From Bowmanella denitrificans (GTDB lineage Bacteria > Pseudomonadota > Gammaproteobacteria > Enterobacterales > Alteromonadaceae): 64,000 bases of DNA. Positions 24,093 through 34,884 of this stretch are shown here, one piece after another. Location: contig NZ_PEBU01000006.1 of assembly GCF_002887595.1 (NCBI RefSeq), positions 235,634 to 299,633 of the forward strand. The letters run 5' to 3'. Both the position numbers and the translations under genes were made by a program. Within the stretch, counting starts at the first letter, position 1. Each line of letters opens with the position of its first letter. Below the pieces are notes generated by a model. It was given only the letters and a program-made list of their open reading frames with translations. It was not told the origin of the DNA and ran no database searches.

Positions 24093-24830
24093 ATGGCATC
24101 AGTGATTAGAATCAGGCAATTGTGCAAACAATATGGTGCGGGAGAGCAGCAGGTTAAGGCCCTTAGAGGCGTGGATTTGGATATACAGCAGGGCGAGTTT
24201 GTCGCGGTGATGGGCCCATCTGGTTCAGGTAAGTCCACCTTTATGAACCTGATTGGTTGTCTGGACTCGCCCAGCAGTGGCCAAATTATACTGCAAGGGG
24301 AGGATGTATCGCAGTTGTCGGCCAATGCGCTGGCAACGGTTAGAAATAACTATCTTGGGTTTGTATTTCAGCAATTCAATTTGTTAGCGCGCACCAGTGC
24401 GCTGGAAAATGTGATGTTGCCGCTACTCTATTCCATGCTACCGGACGAGCAGCACAAACACCGGGCGCTGACCTGTCTTGAACAGGTAGGGTTGGCGCAG
24501 CGACTCTGGCATATGCCCTCACAGTTATCTGGTGGCCAGCAGCAACGGGTGGCCATTGCCCGGGCCCTGGTCAATGAACCAGCGCTTTTGTTGGCTGACG
24601 AGCCGACAGGCGCATTAGACACCCAGACAGGTCTGGAGATTATGCAGATATTCCAGGCGTTAAACCGCCAGGGCAAAACCCTGGTATTGGTAACGCATGA
24701 ACCTGATATTGCCGCATTTGCCAGTCGTATTCTGATGTTTCGGGATGGGCAACTGGTGTCTGATCAACAGCAGACTCCTGAAGATGCCAGCGATGCACTG
24801 CTTGCTTTTAAACAGGGCGCGGCTTCATGA
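24093..24830 (+). CDS. ABC transporter ATP-binding protein (MacB/LolD type)
   Basis: 245 aa cytoplasmic ATPase. Walker A GPSGSGKST (about residues 42-50), Q-loop VFQQFNLL, signature LSGGQQQRVAIARAL, Walker B LLLADEPTGALD and H-loop VTHEPDIA are all intact. In the classical MacB this domain is fused to the permease; here they are separate genes overlapping by 4 bp. Partner of the MacA-type adaptor and the FtsX-like permease. Confidence 0.94.
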   Translation: MASVIRIRQLCKQYGAGEQQVKALRGVDLDIQQGEFVAVMGPSGSGKSTFMNLIGCLDSPSSGQIILQGEDVSQLSANALATVRNNYLGFVFQQFNLLARTSALENVMLPLLYSMLPDEQHKHRALTCLEQVGLAQRLWHMPSQLSGGQQQRVAIARALVNEPALLLADEPTGALDTQTGLEIMQIFQALNRQGKTLVLVTHEPDIAAFASRILMFRDGQLVSDQQQTPEDASDALLAFKQGAAS

Positions 24831-26056
24831 CCAACAGAAAACTGCTAATGGGGGCGTGGAATAACCTCAGCGTCAATCTGATGCGCAGCATTCTGACTAT
24901 GCTGGGGATTATTATTGGTGTGGCTTCAGTGATCATTATGCTGGCCCTGGGGAATGGTGCCAAACGCCAGGTTGATGAGCAGATCCGCAATCTCGGTGGC
25001 AATGTGTTTGTGGTATTTGGTGGCAGCTTTAACAGTGCTGGGGTACGCGGTCAGGCCGGTTCGCTGCAGCGTCTGACCGATGCCGACGCCGATGCGATTG
25101 AACACAATATTTCAGCGGTAGTCGCTGCTGCGCCAGAATTACGCAGCAATGTGCAAGTGATTTCCGGCAATCTCAACTGGGCAACCAATGTGATAGGGTC
25201 AGACAATCGCCTGTTAGTGGCACAAAACTGGACCCTGAGTGATGGTCGCGAGTTTAGTGCTGCTGAGTTGGGCAGAGGGGCAAAAGTGGCGCTAATCGGC
25301 GAAACTCTGCGCCGGGAATTGTTTGGTGCCGGTGAAGCGATTGGACAAACCATCAGAGTGAATAAGTTGCCGGTCACAGTCATAGGGGTACTGGGGGCGA
25401 AAGGCCAAAGTGCCAGGGGCGACGATCAGGATGATGTGCTAATTATGCCGCTGGATACGGTGCGCAAGAAAATCAGTGGCATTAACCGGGCTAATCCTAA
25501 GGCCATTCGCAGCATCACGGTAAAAGTCGCTACGCAGCAAGACATGCCCTGGGTGGAAGAAGAAATGACCCGGTTGCTGAGTCAGCGACTCAAATCTGCG
25601 GGCAATGACATCCCTTTTCGCATTCGTAATCTGTCCGAAATTGTTGAGACCCGAATGCAGGCCATGCAGGTCTTTAATTCTTTACTGGCGGGAGTGGCTG
25701 CCGTGTCGTTGCTGGTTGGCGGCATCGGCATAATGAATATCATGCTGGTGTCTGTGACCGAGCGTACCAGGGAAATCGGCCTGCGTATGGCAGTGGGGGC
25801 AAAGCCGGGTGACATTCTGCGTCAGTTCCTGGTGGAGTCCGTATTACTGTGTGGTGTTGGCGGCGCTATCGGAATCGTCATCGCTGCGCTTACCTGCCTG
25901 GTATTGGCCCAGGGCTTTGCCATGGCGGCGGTACTACAGTGGCAGGTAGCGATCCTCAGTTTGGGATTTAGTGCGGTCATTGGGATTTTCTTTGGCTACT
26001 ATCCGGCGCGCCAGGCGGCGGGGTTACAGCCCATCGATGCCTTGCGGTATGAATAA
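24827..26056 (+). CDS. ABC transporter permease (MacB/FtsX family)
   Basis: 409 aa. One N-terminal membrane segment (MRSILTMLGIIIGVASVIIM), a large periplasmic MacB_PCD domain (about 45-240), and three C-terminal membrane segments beginning near VAAVSLLVGGIGIMNIML. The TERTREIGLRMAVGAKPGDI block, typical of the coupling loop, is present. It works with the ATPase and adaptor as a tripartite exporter; the substrate may be a macrolide-like compound, lipopeptide or peptide, and cannot be told from sequence. Confidence 0.94.
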   Translation: MTNRKLLMGAWNNLSVNLMRSILTMLGIIIGVASVIIMLALGNGAKRQVDEQIRNLGGNVFVVFGGSFNSAGVRGQAGSLQRLTDADADAIEHNISAVVAAAPELRSNVQVISGNLNWATNVIGSDNRLLVAQNWTLSDGREFSAAELGRGAKVALIGETLRRELFGAGEAIGQTIRVNKLPVTVIGVLGAKGQSARGDDQDDVLIMPLDTVRKKISGINRANPKAIRSITVKVATQQDMPWVEEEMTRLLSQRLKSAGNDIPFRIRNLSEIVETRMQAMQVFNSLLAGVAAVSLLVGGIGIMNIMLVSVTERTREIGLRMAVGAKPGDILRQFLVESVLLCGVGGAIGIVIAALTCLVLAQGFAMAAVLQWQVAILSLGFSAVIGIFFGYYPARQAAGLQPIDALRYE

Positions 26057-26229
26057 GGGCGCGTCTCAGCACGTCAAAATTTTTGACATATTGCTGTAAA
26101 CGAGTTCTGAGCCAACTCAGTCGGGTTATATAAAACAATTAGTTAGGTGGTTTGGCGCGATAAGTGCATTGGTAAATTGTGTTAGTACATGGACGTCAAG
26201 GTTTGTATTTGGTAAACCACCTGAGGTTC

Positions 26230-26832
26230 ATGATGTTTATGAAAGTATTTGCCCTGACCTTGGCCCTTTTCAGTCTTTCGTCGCAAGCAGCTTTGATTCG
26301 GGCTGATTTTCGAACTGAGTCTAATTTGCCTGATTATGGTTCAGGCCAGCCGTTGGTCTATCAAAGTCTGAATCAGACCGTTGGCGCAGGTTATGAACTG
26401 GATAGCGCTGATTTCGTGCAAAATCCCGATGGTTGGTATGGCGGGGTGGTCTGGGTAGACTACGATCCGGCTAGTGCAATCATTACACTCTGGTCGCAGG
26501 ACTATTGGGATTTTCAGACGTTCGATGTGTGGATTAGCAATATTCAGTTCGATGTTGCTGGTGAAACTATCGCCAATGTCGTACTCTTATCCGACAATCT
26601 GATCGAAGAAGCGATTGCGCCGGTTGTCAGTATTACCAGCAACAGCCTTCACATTGCTTATGATTATCGTCCCGACACCTTTTTGTTCAGCGGCGGTATG
26701 GCCAGGTTTAAAATGGAATCCAGGGAGGGTGACATCACACAGCCCCTTGTCAATGTGCCGGAACCTCTGACGGCATTGATAATGCTAGTTGGGCTGTTTG
26801 TGATTGGACGACAGCAGTATGGTATTAAATAA
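26230..26832 (+). CDS. PEP-CTERM sorting-signal protein
   Basis: 200 aa secreted protein. Signal peptide MMFMKVFALTLALFSLSSQAA, a strand-rich middle of unknown family, and a C-terminal tail VPEPLTALIMLVGLFVIGRQQ with the Pro-Glu-Pro motif, a membrane segment and basic end of PEP-CTERM proteins, which are processed by exosortase. No exosortase gene is in the window. The ATG at 26230 follows TGAGG and keeps the signal peptide complete; ATG 26239 is an alternative. Monocistronic, with its own terminator. Confidence 0.82.
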   Translation: MMFMKVFALTLALFSLSSQAALIRADFRTESNLPDYGSGQPLVYQSLNQTVGAGYELDSADFVQNPDGWYGGVVWVDYDPASAIITLWSQDYWDFQTFDVWISNIQFDVAGETIANVVLLSDNLIEEAIAPVVSITSNSLHIAYDYRPDTFLFSGGMARFKMESREGDITQPLVNVPEPLTALIMLVGLFVIGRQQYGIK

Positions 26833-26853
26833 ATCATTCTCCAATGACTTATG

Positions 26854-26878
26854 GCCCTGTTTATCAGGGCTTTTTTTT
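26854..26878 (+). terminator. Terminator of the PEP-CTERM gene
   Basis: GCCCTG-loop-CAGGGC followed by eight T. Confidence 0.88.
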
Positions 26879-26889
26879 AAATACTACAT

Positions 26890-27675
26890 TTATCCCCGCG
26901 GGCTGTAATGGCGTTTAAGCCACTGGCTTAATCCTTCTAAGCCAGGGAAAAGCACCCGTTCCGTGATATTGGCCTGATCCAGCTTGTCGCGTACTTCCCA
27001 TTTTAATGCGGCTGGCAAAATCACCCGTTGAAATTGCGTATTGGTTTTGTTTAGCAGTTCGTCCATTAAAATACTGGCTGAAGACGCTACACTGAACAGT
27101 GCATGTTGGTTGATAATGCGCCCGTCCAGTGACGGCGGTTCAAAGAACAAAAAGAAATCGGACTGATCCAGTTGGGCAAACGCATCCAGGTCGCGCACCA
27201 GCTCGGTTAGCAGCTCCACGGTGAAGACGTTGCCCCCTTCGAATTCGAGTTTTTCACGCATTGGCTCTGGCAATTGCTTGCATGAATCATGGTAGTTGAC
27301 CTTCCATATCACCCCGTCTTTGTCACCCTGGCGAATATCCGCGGTAGCAAAATGCATCGCCACAAAGGGTGAGTAGGTCCAGTCCAGCAAGCGCGTGGGT
27401 AAGCCCTGATGCTGAGCCATGGTCAGCCAGTGCCAGATGGGCCCAGTGGTGTCAAAGCTGTCATGCCCGTATTTTCTGAAATTTCGCAATAAATGGCGTT
27501 CAAGGCTGGCATACTCGCCGCCCAGACGAGCCAGCGAGGTTTTCAGATTGAAACTTGCGTCCGGTAACCCTCTGAATACAAAAGGGGAACGATAGCGGCT
27601 AATGGCCGGGCTCCAGGACTCATCAAATAACAGCTCCTGCAGGTGGCTCCAGGATTTGGCAATCAAAGTATGCAT
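26890..27675 (-). CDS. FRG-domain protein
   Basis: 261 aa. The FRG domain is recognised by FVFRGLPDASFNLKTSLARLG near residues 32-52, ...LERHLLRNFRKYG, and HQGLPTRLLDWTYSPFVAMHFA around 108-130. The family's biochemical role is poorly defined; some members occur near defence genes or mobile elements, but here it stands alone between a PEP-CTERM gene and a CoA-transferase operon. No catalytic function can be assigned. Confidence 0.85.
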   Translation of the reverse strand: MHTLIAKSWSHLQELLFDESWSPAISRYRSPFVFRGLPDASFNLKTSLARLGGEYASLERHLLRNFRKYGHDSFDTTGPIWHWLTMAQHQGLPTRLLDWTYSPFVAMHFATADIRQGDKDGVIWKVNYHDSCKQLPEPMREKLEFEGGNVFTVELLTELVRDLDAFAQLDQSDFFLFFEPPSLDGRIINQHALFSVASSASILMDELLNKTNTQFQRVILPAALKWEVRDKLDQANITERVLFPGLEGLSQWLKRHYSPRG

Positions 27676-27738
27676 GGATAATACGGGTGCGATTCTGTGT
27701 AGTTAAGTCTAGCCAAGGGATGTGACGAAAAAATAAAA

Positions 27739-27758
27739 AAGCCAGCATAAGCTGGCTT
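27739..27758 (-). terminator. Terminator of the CoA-transferase operon
   Basis: On the minus strand AAGCCAGC-loop-GCTGGCTT followed by T-rich sequence, about 40 bp past the subunit B stop codon. Confidence 0.85.
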
Positions 27759-27796
27759 CGCGATAGTACCTGAAATTCAGGGGCAATAGCTTGCAG

Positions 27797-28453
27797 TTAG
27801 AACTGCATTTCCGGAATGTCACCTTCAATGATCAGTTTACCGGCGGTTTTCTGGCGAATTTCATCCACTGACACTCCAGGCGCACGTTCCAGTAAATAAA
27901 AGGCGTTGTCGCGGATCTCGAGCATGGCCAGATCGGTAATAATGCGGTTAATACAATTGACTCCGGTCAGCGGCAGGGTGCATTGCTCCAGCAGTTTGGA
28001 TTGACCATGTTTATCAGCATGGGTCATGGTGACAATGATATTTTTGGCACCCGCGACCAGGTCCATGGCGCCGCCCATGCCCTTCACCAGCTTGCCGGGG
28101 ATCATCCAGGATGCGATATTGCCCTGCTGGTCCACTTCAAACGCCCCCAACACGGTAATATCCACATGGCCACCGCGGATCATGGCAAAACTTTCGGCGG
28201 AGCTGAAAATAGACGCACCGGTACTGGCCGTGACGGTTTCCTTACCGGCGTTGATCATATCCGCATCCACCTGCTCTTCGGTAGGATAGGGGCCCATACC
28301 CAGCAGACCGTTTTCCGATTGCAGCATCACGGTAATACCTTCAGGTACATAGTTGGCCGCCAGGGTAGGAATGCCAATACCCAGATTAATATAGCTACCG
28401 TCTTTAAATTCCTGCGCCACGCGCATCGCGATTTGTTCTCTTGAAAGGGCCAT
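27797..28453 (-). CDS. scoB: 3-oxoacid CoA-transferase subunit B
   Basis: 218 aa catalytic beta subunit. It moves CoA between a dicarboxylic acyl-CoA (usually succinyl-CoA) and a 3-oxoacid such as acetoacetate. The catalytic glutamate is in LQSENGLLGMGP, and GIGIPTLAANY is at the N-terminus. Start at 28453 chosen because AAGGAGAACAAT precedes the ATG; a longer frame would enter subunit A. The gene follows subunit A by 10 bp. Substrate choice (acetoacetate or another oxoacid) is by family resemblance. Confidence 0.92.
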   Translation of the reverse strand: MALSREQIAMRVAQEFKDGSYINLGIGIPTLAANYVPEGITVMLQSENGLLGMGPYPTEEQVDADMINAGKETVTASTGASIFSSAESFAMIRGGHVDITVLGAFEVDQQGNIASWMIPGKLVKGMGGAMDLVAGAKNIIVTMTHADKHGQSKLLEQCTLPLTGVNCINRIITDLAMLEIRDNAFYLLERAPGVSVDEIRQKTAGKLIIEGDIPEMQF

Positions 28454-28463
28454 ATTGTTCTCC

Positions 28464-29165
28464 TTATGCGCTGCGGGTGACTTTGCGTTCGATGCGTTTT
28501 TCAAAGCTGCCTTTGATCACGCGATCCACGTAAATGCCCGGGGTTTGGATTTGACTGGGGGGGATCTCGCCAGGCTCGACAATTTCCTCCACTTCCACCA
28601 CGGTGATTTTGCCCGCGGTGGCCGCCATCGGGTTAAAATTCTGCGCAGTATGGCGGTAAACACAGTTACCGTAACGGTCCGCTTTCCAGGCTTTCACAAT
28701 GGCGAAATCGCCGGTGATGGACTCTTCCAATATGTAAGGGCGGCCGTTGAATTCCCTGACTTCTTTGCCTTCCCCCACTGGCGTACCATAGCCGGTGGCG
28801 GTATAAAATGCCGGGATGCCGGCACCGCCAGCTCGCATTTTTTCTGCCAGCGTGCCCTGTGGGGTTAGTTCTACTTCCAGTTCACCGCTAAGCAGTTGTT
28901 TTTCAAACAAGGCGTTTTCACCCACGTAAGAGGCGACCATTTTCTTTATTTGCCGGTCTTCCAGTAAAATACCCAGACCAAAGCCGTCCACACCGCAGTT
29001 ATTGGAAACCACGGTCAGTCCTGTTACGCCCATGCGCTTAATCTGGCCAATCAGGCCCTCGGGTATACCGCACAGACCAAAGCCACCGGCAATGACCGTC
29101 ATATTGTCTGTCAGTCCGGCCATGGCCTCTGCGTAGCTGGACACCACCTTGTCAAAACCTGCCAT
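28464..29165 (-). CDS. scoA: 3-oxoacid CoA-transferase subunit A
   Basis: 233 aa alpha subunit, forming the transferase with subunit B. Typical motifs are [15 protein letters not shown] near residues 25-39, [14 protein letters not shown] and [15 protein letters not shown]. The ATG at 29165 has AGGAGAATCCG upstream. Transcribed first in a two-gene operon, divergent from a LysR regulator gene, which suggests control of ketone-body or short-chain acid use by that regulator. Confidence 0.92.
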   Translation of the reverse strand: MAGFDKVVSSYAEAMAGLTDNMTVIAGGFGLCGIPEGLIGQIKRMGVTGLTVVSNNCGVDGFGLGILLEDRQIKKMVASYVGENALFEKQLLSGELEVELTPQGTLAEKMRAGGAGIPAFYTATGYGTPVGEGKEVREFNGRPYILEESITGDFAIVKAWKADRYGNCVYRHTAQNFNPMAATAGKITVVEVEEIVEPGEIPPSQIQTPGIYVDRVIKGSFEKRIERKVTRSA

Positions 29166-29295
29166 CGGATTCTCCTGTTTAGCTGATAAATTGCCCAGCG
29201 CCAAGTGTAGAAAGCAGCCAGGCTATTGCGCCAGTATTGAGTAATGTTGTAAATATGTAAAATCAATTTAATTTACCAACTAATAAATTATATTT

Positions 29296-30207
29296 ATGAA
29301 TTTGTCTGTGCCCAACTCGGTATCTTTACGCCAGTTGCAGATTTTTGTGCAGTTGGCTGACAGCCGCTCCTTCGCCGAAGCGGCGAGCAGATTGCATTTG
29401 TCGCAACCGGCTTTGTCTATTGCCATCCGCAAGTTTGAAGAGGCGGTGGGGGGAAATTTATTTTCCCGCAGCACCCGTCAGGTGGAATTAACCCCTGAGG
29501 GGCGGGCTTTTTTGCCGGTGGCACAGCGCCTGCTGCACGACTGGGATGAAGCCTTTACCGATTTACATAATCTGTTTGCCATGCAGCGTGGAAAATTGAC
29601 CCTGGCCGCCATGCCGTCTTTTGCCAATAGTTTGCTGCCAGAAGTGCTGCAGGCCTTTCATCAGCAGTATCCGAATATCAATATCAGTTTGCTGGATATG
29701 GTGATGGAAAGAGTGATAGACGCGGTATTAGACGGTCGCGCAGAGCTGGGCATTATATTTGAGGCGCAGCATATGCCGGGGTTGGACTTTACCCCCTTAT
29801 TTGATGACAGCTTTGTGGTTATTCTGCCGCTGGCGCACGCACTGCAGCACAGAGCTGCGTTAGGCTGGCAGGATCTGCAAGGCCAGCCCTATGTGGCAAT
29901 GAACCGCGGCTCGACTATTCGCGCCTGGTGTGAACAGGCGCAGCAGGAAACAGGGGTACAGGTGAGCGTGGTGGCCGAGGCAAGTCAGCTATCCACGGTC
30001 GGGCAACTTGTTGCGGCAGGGCTGGGCGTGTCAGTGGTGCCGGCCATTTGCCAACAGGATATGCAGCGCCGTGGCCTTTGTACCTTGCCTTTGCAACATC
30101 AGGGCGGCGCCAAACGGGTTGGCATAATCCACCGTAGCCGTAGTAACTTGTCGGTGCCCGCCCGGCAGTTACAACTTATGCTGGAAAGCCGTTTTCGCTC
30201 TGGTTGA
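29296..30207 (+). CDS. LysR-family transcriptional regulator
   Basis: 303 aa. N-terminal winged HTH (LRQLQIFVQLADSRSFAEAASRLHLSQPALSIAIRKFE, about 11-47) and a C-terminal substrate-binding domain. It is divergent from the CoA-transferase genes with 130 bp between start codons, an AT-rich gap suited to a LysR box. LysR proteins usually regulate the divergent neighbour; the effector is unknown. Confidence 0.92.
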   Translation: MNLSVPNSVSLRQLQIFVQLADSRSFAEAASRLHLSQPALSIAIRKFEEAVGGNLFSRSTRQVELTPEGRAFLPVAQRLLHDWDEAFTDLHNLFAMQRGKLTLAAMPSFANSLLPEVLQAFHQQYPNINISLLDMVMERVIDAVLDGRAELGIIFEAQHMPGLDFTPLFDDSFVVILPLAHALQHRAALGWQDLQGQPYVAMNRGSTIRAWCEQAQQETGVQVSVVAEASQLSTVGQLVAAGLGVSVVPAICQQDMQRRGLCTLPLQHQGGAKRVGIIHRSRSNLSVPARQLQLMLESRFRSG

Positions 30208-30361
30208 ATACCTGTTGCCGAATAAATTTCATTCACCGCACAGACGCTGAGGGCAAAGAGATTCGCAGCGGTTTAGATGTTTCTGCTGCTACAAGGTAGA
30301 CTGGGTGGCTGCACAGTGCATATGGGTCAACAGTCTGACTGCGCCAATGGCGCAGCCACTA

Positions 30362-31126
30362 CTACCACTTTTTCTTGGGCGCAAATAATTCGTCCAGGTC
30401 ATCCCGCTCTGAATCTTTGCGTTTGGCGCGGTCAGCGGCGTTGGCGTTGCGTAGGTTGTCCTGGATGGTTTGCAACTGGTGCTCCAGTTCCTGGCGTTTG
30501 CTGATAACATATTCATCCGGCGATGGCTGGGCGTTTAGCGCGGCAATGGCTTTTTCAAAATACTGTCTGGCCGAGCCCAGCATATTGCTTTGTACTGCCC
30601 CTCTGGCCCTTTTCGCCAGGGTTTCGACGTTGACTTTAAGTTGCAGGCGCTCCAGGCGTTTATCTTCATCAAGAAATACATGGGTATCCACCTTGCCCTT
30701 GGAATTTTCAGAGCGCAACAAAGCACGCAGTTTCTTAATACCCTGGATCAGCATAATGATTTGCTTATCATTTTCGGGCAGCATGAAGTTGTCGGTGGGT
30801 GGGGCAAGTTGCTCGGGTTTGATGGCATCCACCCGTTCCTGTGCATCCTTGACCCGTTGCTTGATATCCATCGCCTTGGGGTTAAGCTCGTACATGCTTT
30901 GCAGGGCATTAAGCACGCGTTTATTCAGGATGAGGATCAATTGCTGCGATACCGGCATTTGTGCAGCGGCCATCAGCACGTCCTCGGTTTCATCGACAAT
31001 GGACTTCTGCTTGGCGGCTTCGGCGCGCCGCTCCGCCTCAACCTGCTCTTTATGCTGTTGAATGGCGTTGATCACAATGGCCACAATGATCAGGGCCACG
31101 ATAAGGATGATGACTATGGTAAACAT
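30362..31126 (-). CDS. Membrane-anchored coiled-coil protein, unknown
   Basis: 254 aa. One N-terminal membrane segment (MFTIVIILIVALIIVAIVINAI), then a long, charged, helical cytoplasmic part with coiled-coil character and a basic tail (FAPKKKW). It seems conserved in Alteromonadales-type genomes, but I recognise no family. It lies 45 bp downstream of the histidine kinase gene and may be co-transcribed. Confidence 0.75.
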   Translation of the reverse strand: MFTIVIILIVALIIVAIVINAIQQHKEQVEAERRAEAAKQKSIVDETEDVLMAAAQMPVSQQLILILNKRVLNALQSMYELNPKAMDIKQRVKDAQERVDAIKPEQLAPPTDNFMLPENDKQIIMLIQGIKKLRALLRSENSKGKVDTHVFLDEDKRLERLQLKVNVETLAKRARGAVQSNMLGSARQYFEKAIAALNAQPSPDEYVISKRQELEHQLQTIQDNLRNANAADRAKRKDSERDDLDELFAPKKKW

Positions 31127-31171
31127 AAAATCGTCACTTTCTTGTTATTATATCCGCTCTGGCGCAGCATA

Positions 31172-31870
31172 TTAGGGTAATTTCAGGGTAAACACACTAC
31201 CCCCCAGTTTGCCGCCGTTTTCCAGGTGAATGGAACCCTGGCGATGATTATTACTGTGTGCCCGGGCAATCATTCTGGCAAAGAACAAGCCCAATCCGGT
31301 GCGCCCGCTGGCAATATCAAAGTCTTGCATATCGCTGTTACCGGCCAGCAGCATACTTGGCGGATAGCCAGGGCCGTCATCTTCAATGCGAAAACACAAA
31401 TAGCCATCTTCTTCAAAGGTGCTCAGCTTAAGCTGTTTTTTGCTGTAACGCATGGCGTTTATTAGAATATCGTTTAACAACACATTGATAAGATCAGCAT
31501 CCAGATACCAGGCAATATCGTCGGCTACTTCAATATCCAACTGCATTTTCTTGTTGCTGATGTAACCTTCATTGGTGGCCAGAATATCTTCAACAATATC
31601 TCCCACATAGTGCTCATCCACACTGATGGGCAGGTTTTGCTTTTCCGCCCTGTACAGTGACAACAATTGCATCAGCCCGGTATTTAAACGAAACGCCTCG
31701 TATTGCAGGCTGGCCAGGTTTTCACTGATCTGCGGGTTGCTGTCGGGCACCATCTGACTGAGGTTTTCAATGGACTGTAACAGCAGGCACAAGGAGTTTT
31801 TCATGTCGTGCACACCGGCAGCCAGTACAGAAGAAAAATCAATCAGCTTGGATGATGTAGGCATAGTCAC
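31172..31870 (-). CDS. Small soluble sensor histidine kinase
   Basis: 232 aa, with no membrane segment or sensor domain. A dimerisation box with the phospho-acceptor His21 (AAGVHDMKNSLCLLLQS) is followed by a HATPase domain with N box DILINAMRYSKK, G1 EDDGPGYPP and G2 GRTGLGLFFAR. Such stand-alone kinases often receive input from partner proteins. No response regulator gene is adjacent, so the partner must be elsewhere. Confidence 0.88.
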   Translation of the reverse strand: MTMPTSSKLIDFSSVLAAGVHDMKNSLCLLLQSIENLSQMVPDSNPQISENLASLQYEAFRLNTGLMQLLSLYRAEKQNLPISVDEHYVGDIVEDILATNEGYISNKKMQLDIEVADDIAWYLDADLINVLLNDILINAMRYSKKQLKLSTFEEDGYLCFRIEDDGPGYPPSMLLAGNSDMQDFDIASGRTGLGLFFARMIARAHSNNHRQGSIHLENGGKLGGSVFTLKLP

Positions 31871-32043
31871 CGCTACCCGGATAAGATGTTCTGATTTATA
31901 CCAATAATGCCTCGGCAGGGAAAGCCAAATGCCTTAACCTACAATTGGTTATCGCCCCTAAATGAAGAAAATCCCGGTATTTATCTAAAATTTTATGGAA
32001 TTAATCTTCTCATCAGTATATATATTTTGCATATAGGAAATAA

Positions 32044-33042
<999 letters not shown>

Positions 33043-33060
33043 GTTGGCAGATAATTAATT

Positions 33061-33116
33061 GCGAGTTGCGAGTTGCGAGTTGCGAGTTGCGAGTTGCGAG
33101 TTGCGAGTTGCGAGTT
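33061..33116. repeat. 7-bp tandem repeat (GCGAGTT x8)
   Basis: Eight perfect copies of GCGAGTT, 20 bp after the cysB stop codon. It is non-coding and the copy number is probably variable between strains. A further direct repeat, TTGTGCAAGTTAATT twice, follows at about 33157-33187. Confidence 0.92.
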
Positions 33117-33261
33117 TTGGCGGGGGATGTCGGAATAAATTCCAACCCACTGGGCTTTGTGCAAGTTAATTTTGTGCAAGTTAATTAGACGAGAAAATTT
33201 GCCTGCTTTGTTACTGGCAGAGCAGTCGGCAGCCGTTGCTGCCGATGGTTGAACAATTCGC

Positions 33262-34533
33262 CTAAATTGAGCATTTCAGTTGCTGGCCGAGCATACCTGC
33301 GGTGACCAGGGTCACGCCCTTGCTGGTGACGCGAAAGCCGCGGGCCTCATCAGCGGCTTTGTCGATACCAATCTGGGTGCCGTCGGGAATATCTACGCCA
33401 CGGTCGATAATGGCTTTACGAATATGGCAACGCTTACCGATATTGACGCTGGGCAGAATCACTGAGTCTTCCACCTGTGAATAATCACTGACGGTCACTT
33501 CGGAAAACAGCAGGGAGCCGCGAATACGGGCGCCGGAAATGACGCAGCCGCCGGAGACCATGGAGCTGGTGGCCATACCCACCCGATCGCCATCTTCCAG
33601 CACAAACTTAGCGGGTGGCTGTTGCACCTGATAGGTCATTATCGGCCATCTGTCATCGTATAGGTTGAGTTCGGGCACTACCGAAATCAGTTCCATATTG
33701 GCTTCCCAGAAGGCATCCAGGGTGCCTACATCCCGCCAGTAAGCACGTTTGCCGCTGTCCTGATCGCGAAACGGAAAGGCATAGACCTTACAGCTTTCTA
33801 TCAATGACGGAATAATGTTTTTGCCAAAGTCGTGTTCCGAACTGTCGTTGTTTGCATCTTTGACTAACTGGTCAAACAAAAATTCGGTATTAAATACATA
33901 GTTGCCCATAGAGGCCAAAGTCTGGGTGGGATCACTGGGTAAAGGCGTAGGATGCGGTGGCTTTTCGTCGAACTTGCGAATGCGCCAGTCTTCATCCACT
34001 GTCATCACACCGTAGGCACCGGCGGCTTCTTCTATCGGTACCTCAATGCAGGATACGGTCATATCGGCGCCGGATTCCACATGGTAGGCCAGCATTTCAC
34101 CATAATCCATCTTGTAGACATGGTCACCGGACAATACCAGCACATATTTGGGCGCTACCGAGCGGATAATATCAATATTCTGGAAGATGGCATCGGCGGT
34201 GCCTTTGTACCAGGCTTCCGAGGTGCGCTGAGAAGCGGGCAGCACATCAACAAATTCACCCATGTTCACATTAAGATGCGACCAGCCCCGCACCAGGTGC
34301 TGGATTAACGAGTGGGCTTTATATTGGGTGGCGACACCGATTTTTTTGATACCTGAGTTCAGGCAGTTAGACAGGGGAAAGTCGATAATCCGGAATTTTC
34401 CGCCAAAATACACCGACGGCTTAGCACGCCATTCGGTCAGTTCATGCAGCCTTGAGCCCTTGCCCCCCGCCAAAATAAGGGCGTAGGTGTCTCGGGTCAT
34501 GCGGCTGATAAAACGTTGATTCTTGTCGAGCAT
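33262..34533 (-). CDS. glgC: Glucose-1-phosphate adenylyltransferase
   Basis: 423 aa, making ADP-glucose for glycogen synthesis. The N-terminal nucleotidyltransferase signature [39 protein letters not shown] (about 18-56), central [14 protein letters not shown] and the C-terminal left-handed beta-helix are all present. A strong match in length. The gene is alone here without glgA, glgB or glgP beside it. Confidence 0.96.
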   Translation of the reverse strand: MLDKNQRFISRMTRDTYALILAGGKGSRLHELTEWRAKPSVYFGGKFRIIDFPLSNCLNSGIKKIGVATQYKAHSLIQHLVRGWSHLNVNMGEFVDVLPASQRTSEAWYKGTADAIFQNIDIIRSVAPKYVLVLSGDHVYKMDYGEMLAYHVESGADMTVSCIEVPIEEAAGAYGVMTVDEDWRIRKFDEKPPHPTPLPSDPTQTLASMGNYVFNTEFLFDQLVKDANNDSSEHDFGKNIIPSLIESCKVYAFPFRDQDSGKRAYWRDVGTLDAFWEANMELISVVPELNLYDDRWPIMTYQVQQPPAKFVLEDGDRVGMATSSMVSGGCVISGARIRGSLLFSEVTVSDYSQVEDSVILPSVNIGKRCHIRKAIIDRGVDIPDGTQIGIDKAADEARGFRVTSKGVTLVTAGMLGQQLKCSI

Positions 34534-34884
34534 TACGTTCTCCCTGGATGCAGGTCGGATTTGAAAACGAAAGTGGCACGTGACAGCACAAACACGCTAT
34601 GCACCTCCTGTGCTGTGTTCAATATAACGTCGTTAATTTGCCGCTCATAGAAAAACCGGACAAAAAAGTGAAAAAATACAGCAGGCTAGCTAATGTTTGC
34701 AAACCGTCCAGAAGTGATATCGCTATTCAAATCCCATATGAAATCAAACGAAACCAAAGTGAAAATCACCAAAATCCTATGAGCCCTTTCATCGCAGAGA
34801 ACGCCGGGTTGAAATTCCAATAATTTCTCCTCTGTGTTCTCTGCGTCTCTGCGGTGAATATGGGAATGTTTCAGTGGCAATCCG
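34534..34884. other. Intergenic region between glgC and mnmC
   Basis: About 350 bp with no gene. It holds the glgC promoter side (minus strand). At 34827-34858 it has a copy of an interspersed motif containing CTCTGCGTCTCTGCGGTGAA, a related inverted copy of which lies at 30232-30260. Confidence 0.6.

Noticed and set aside
26890-27675. FRG-domain gene as part of a defence island
   Set aside because: No other defence or mobile-element gene lies beside it; its neighbours are ordinary metabolic and exported-protein genes.
33061-33116. CRISPR array
   Set aside because: Head-to-tail 7-bp units with no spacers; a simple tandem repeat. No cas genes in the window.
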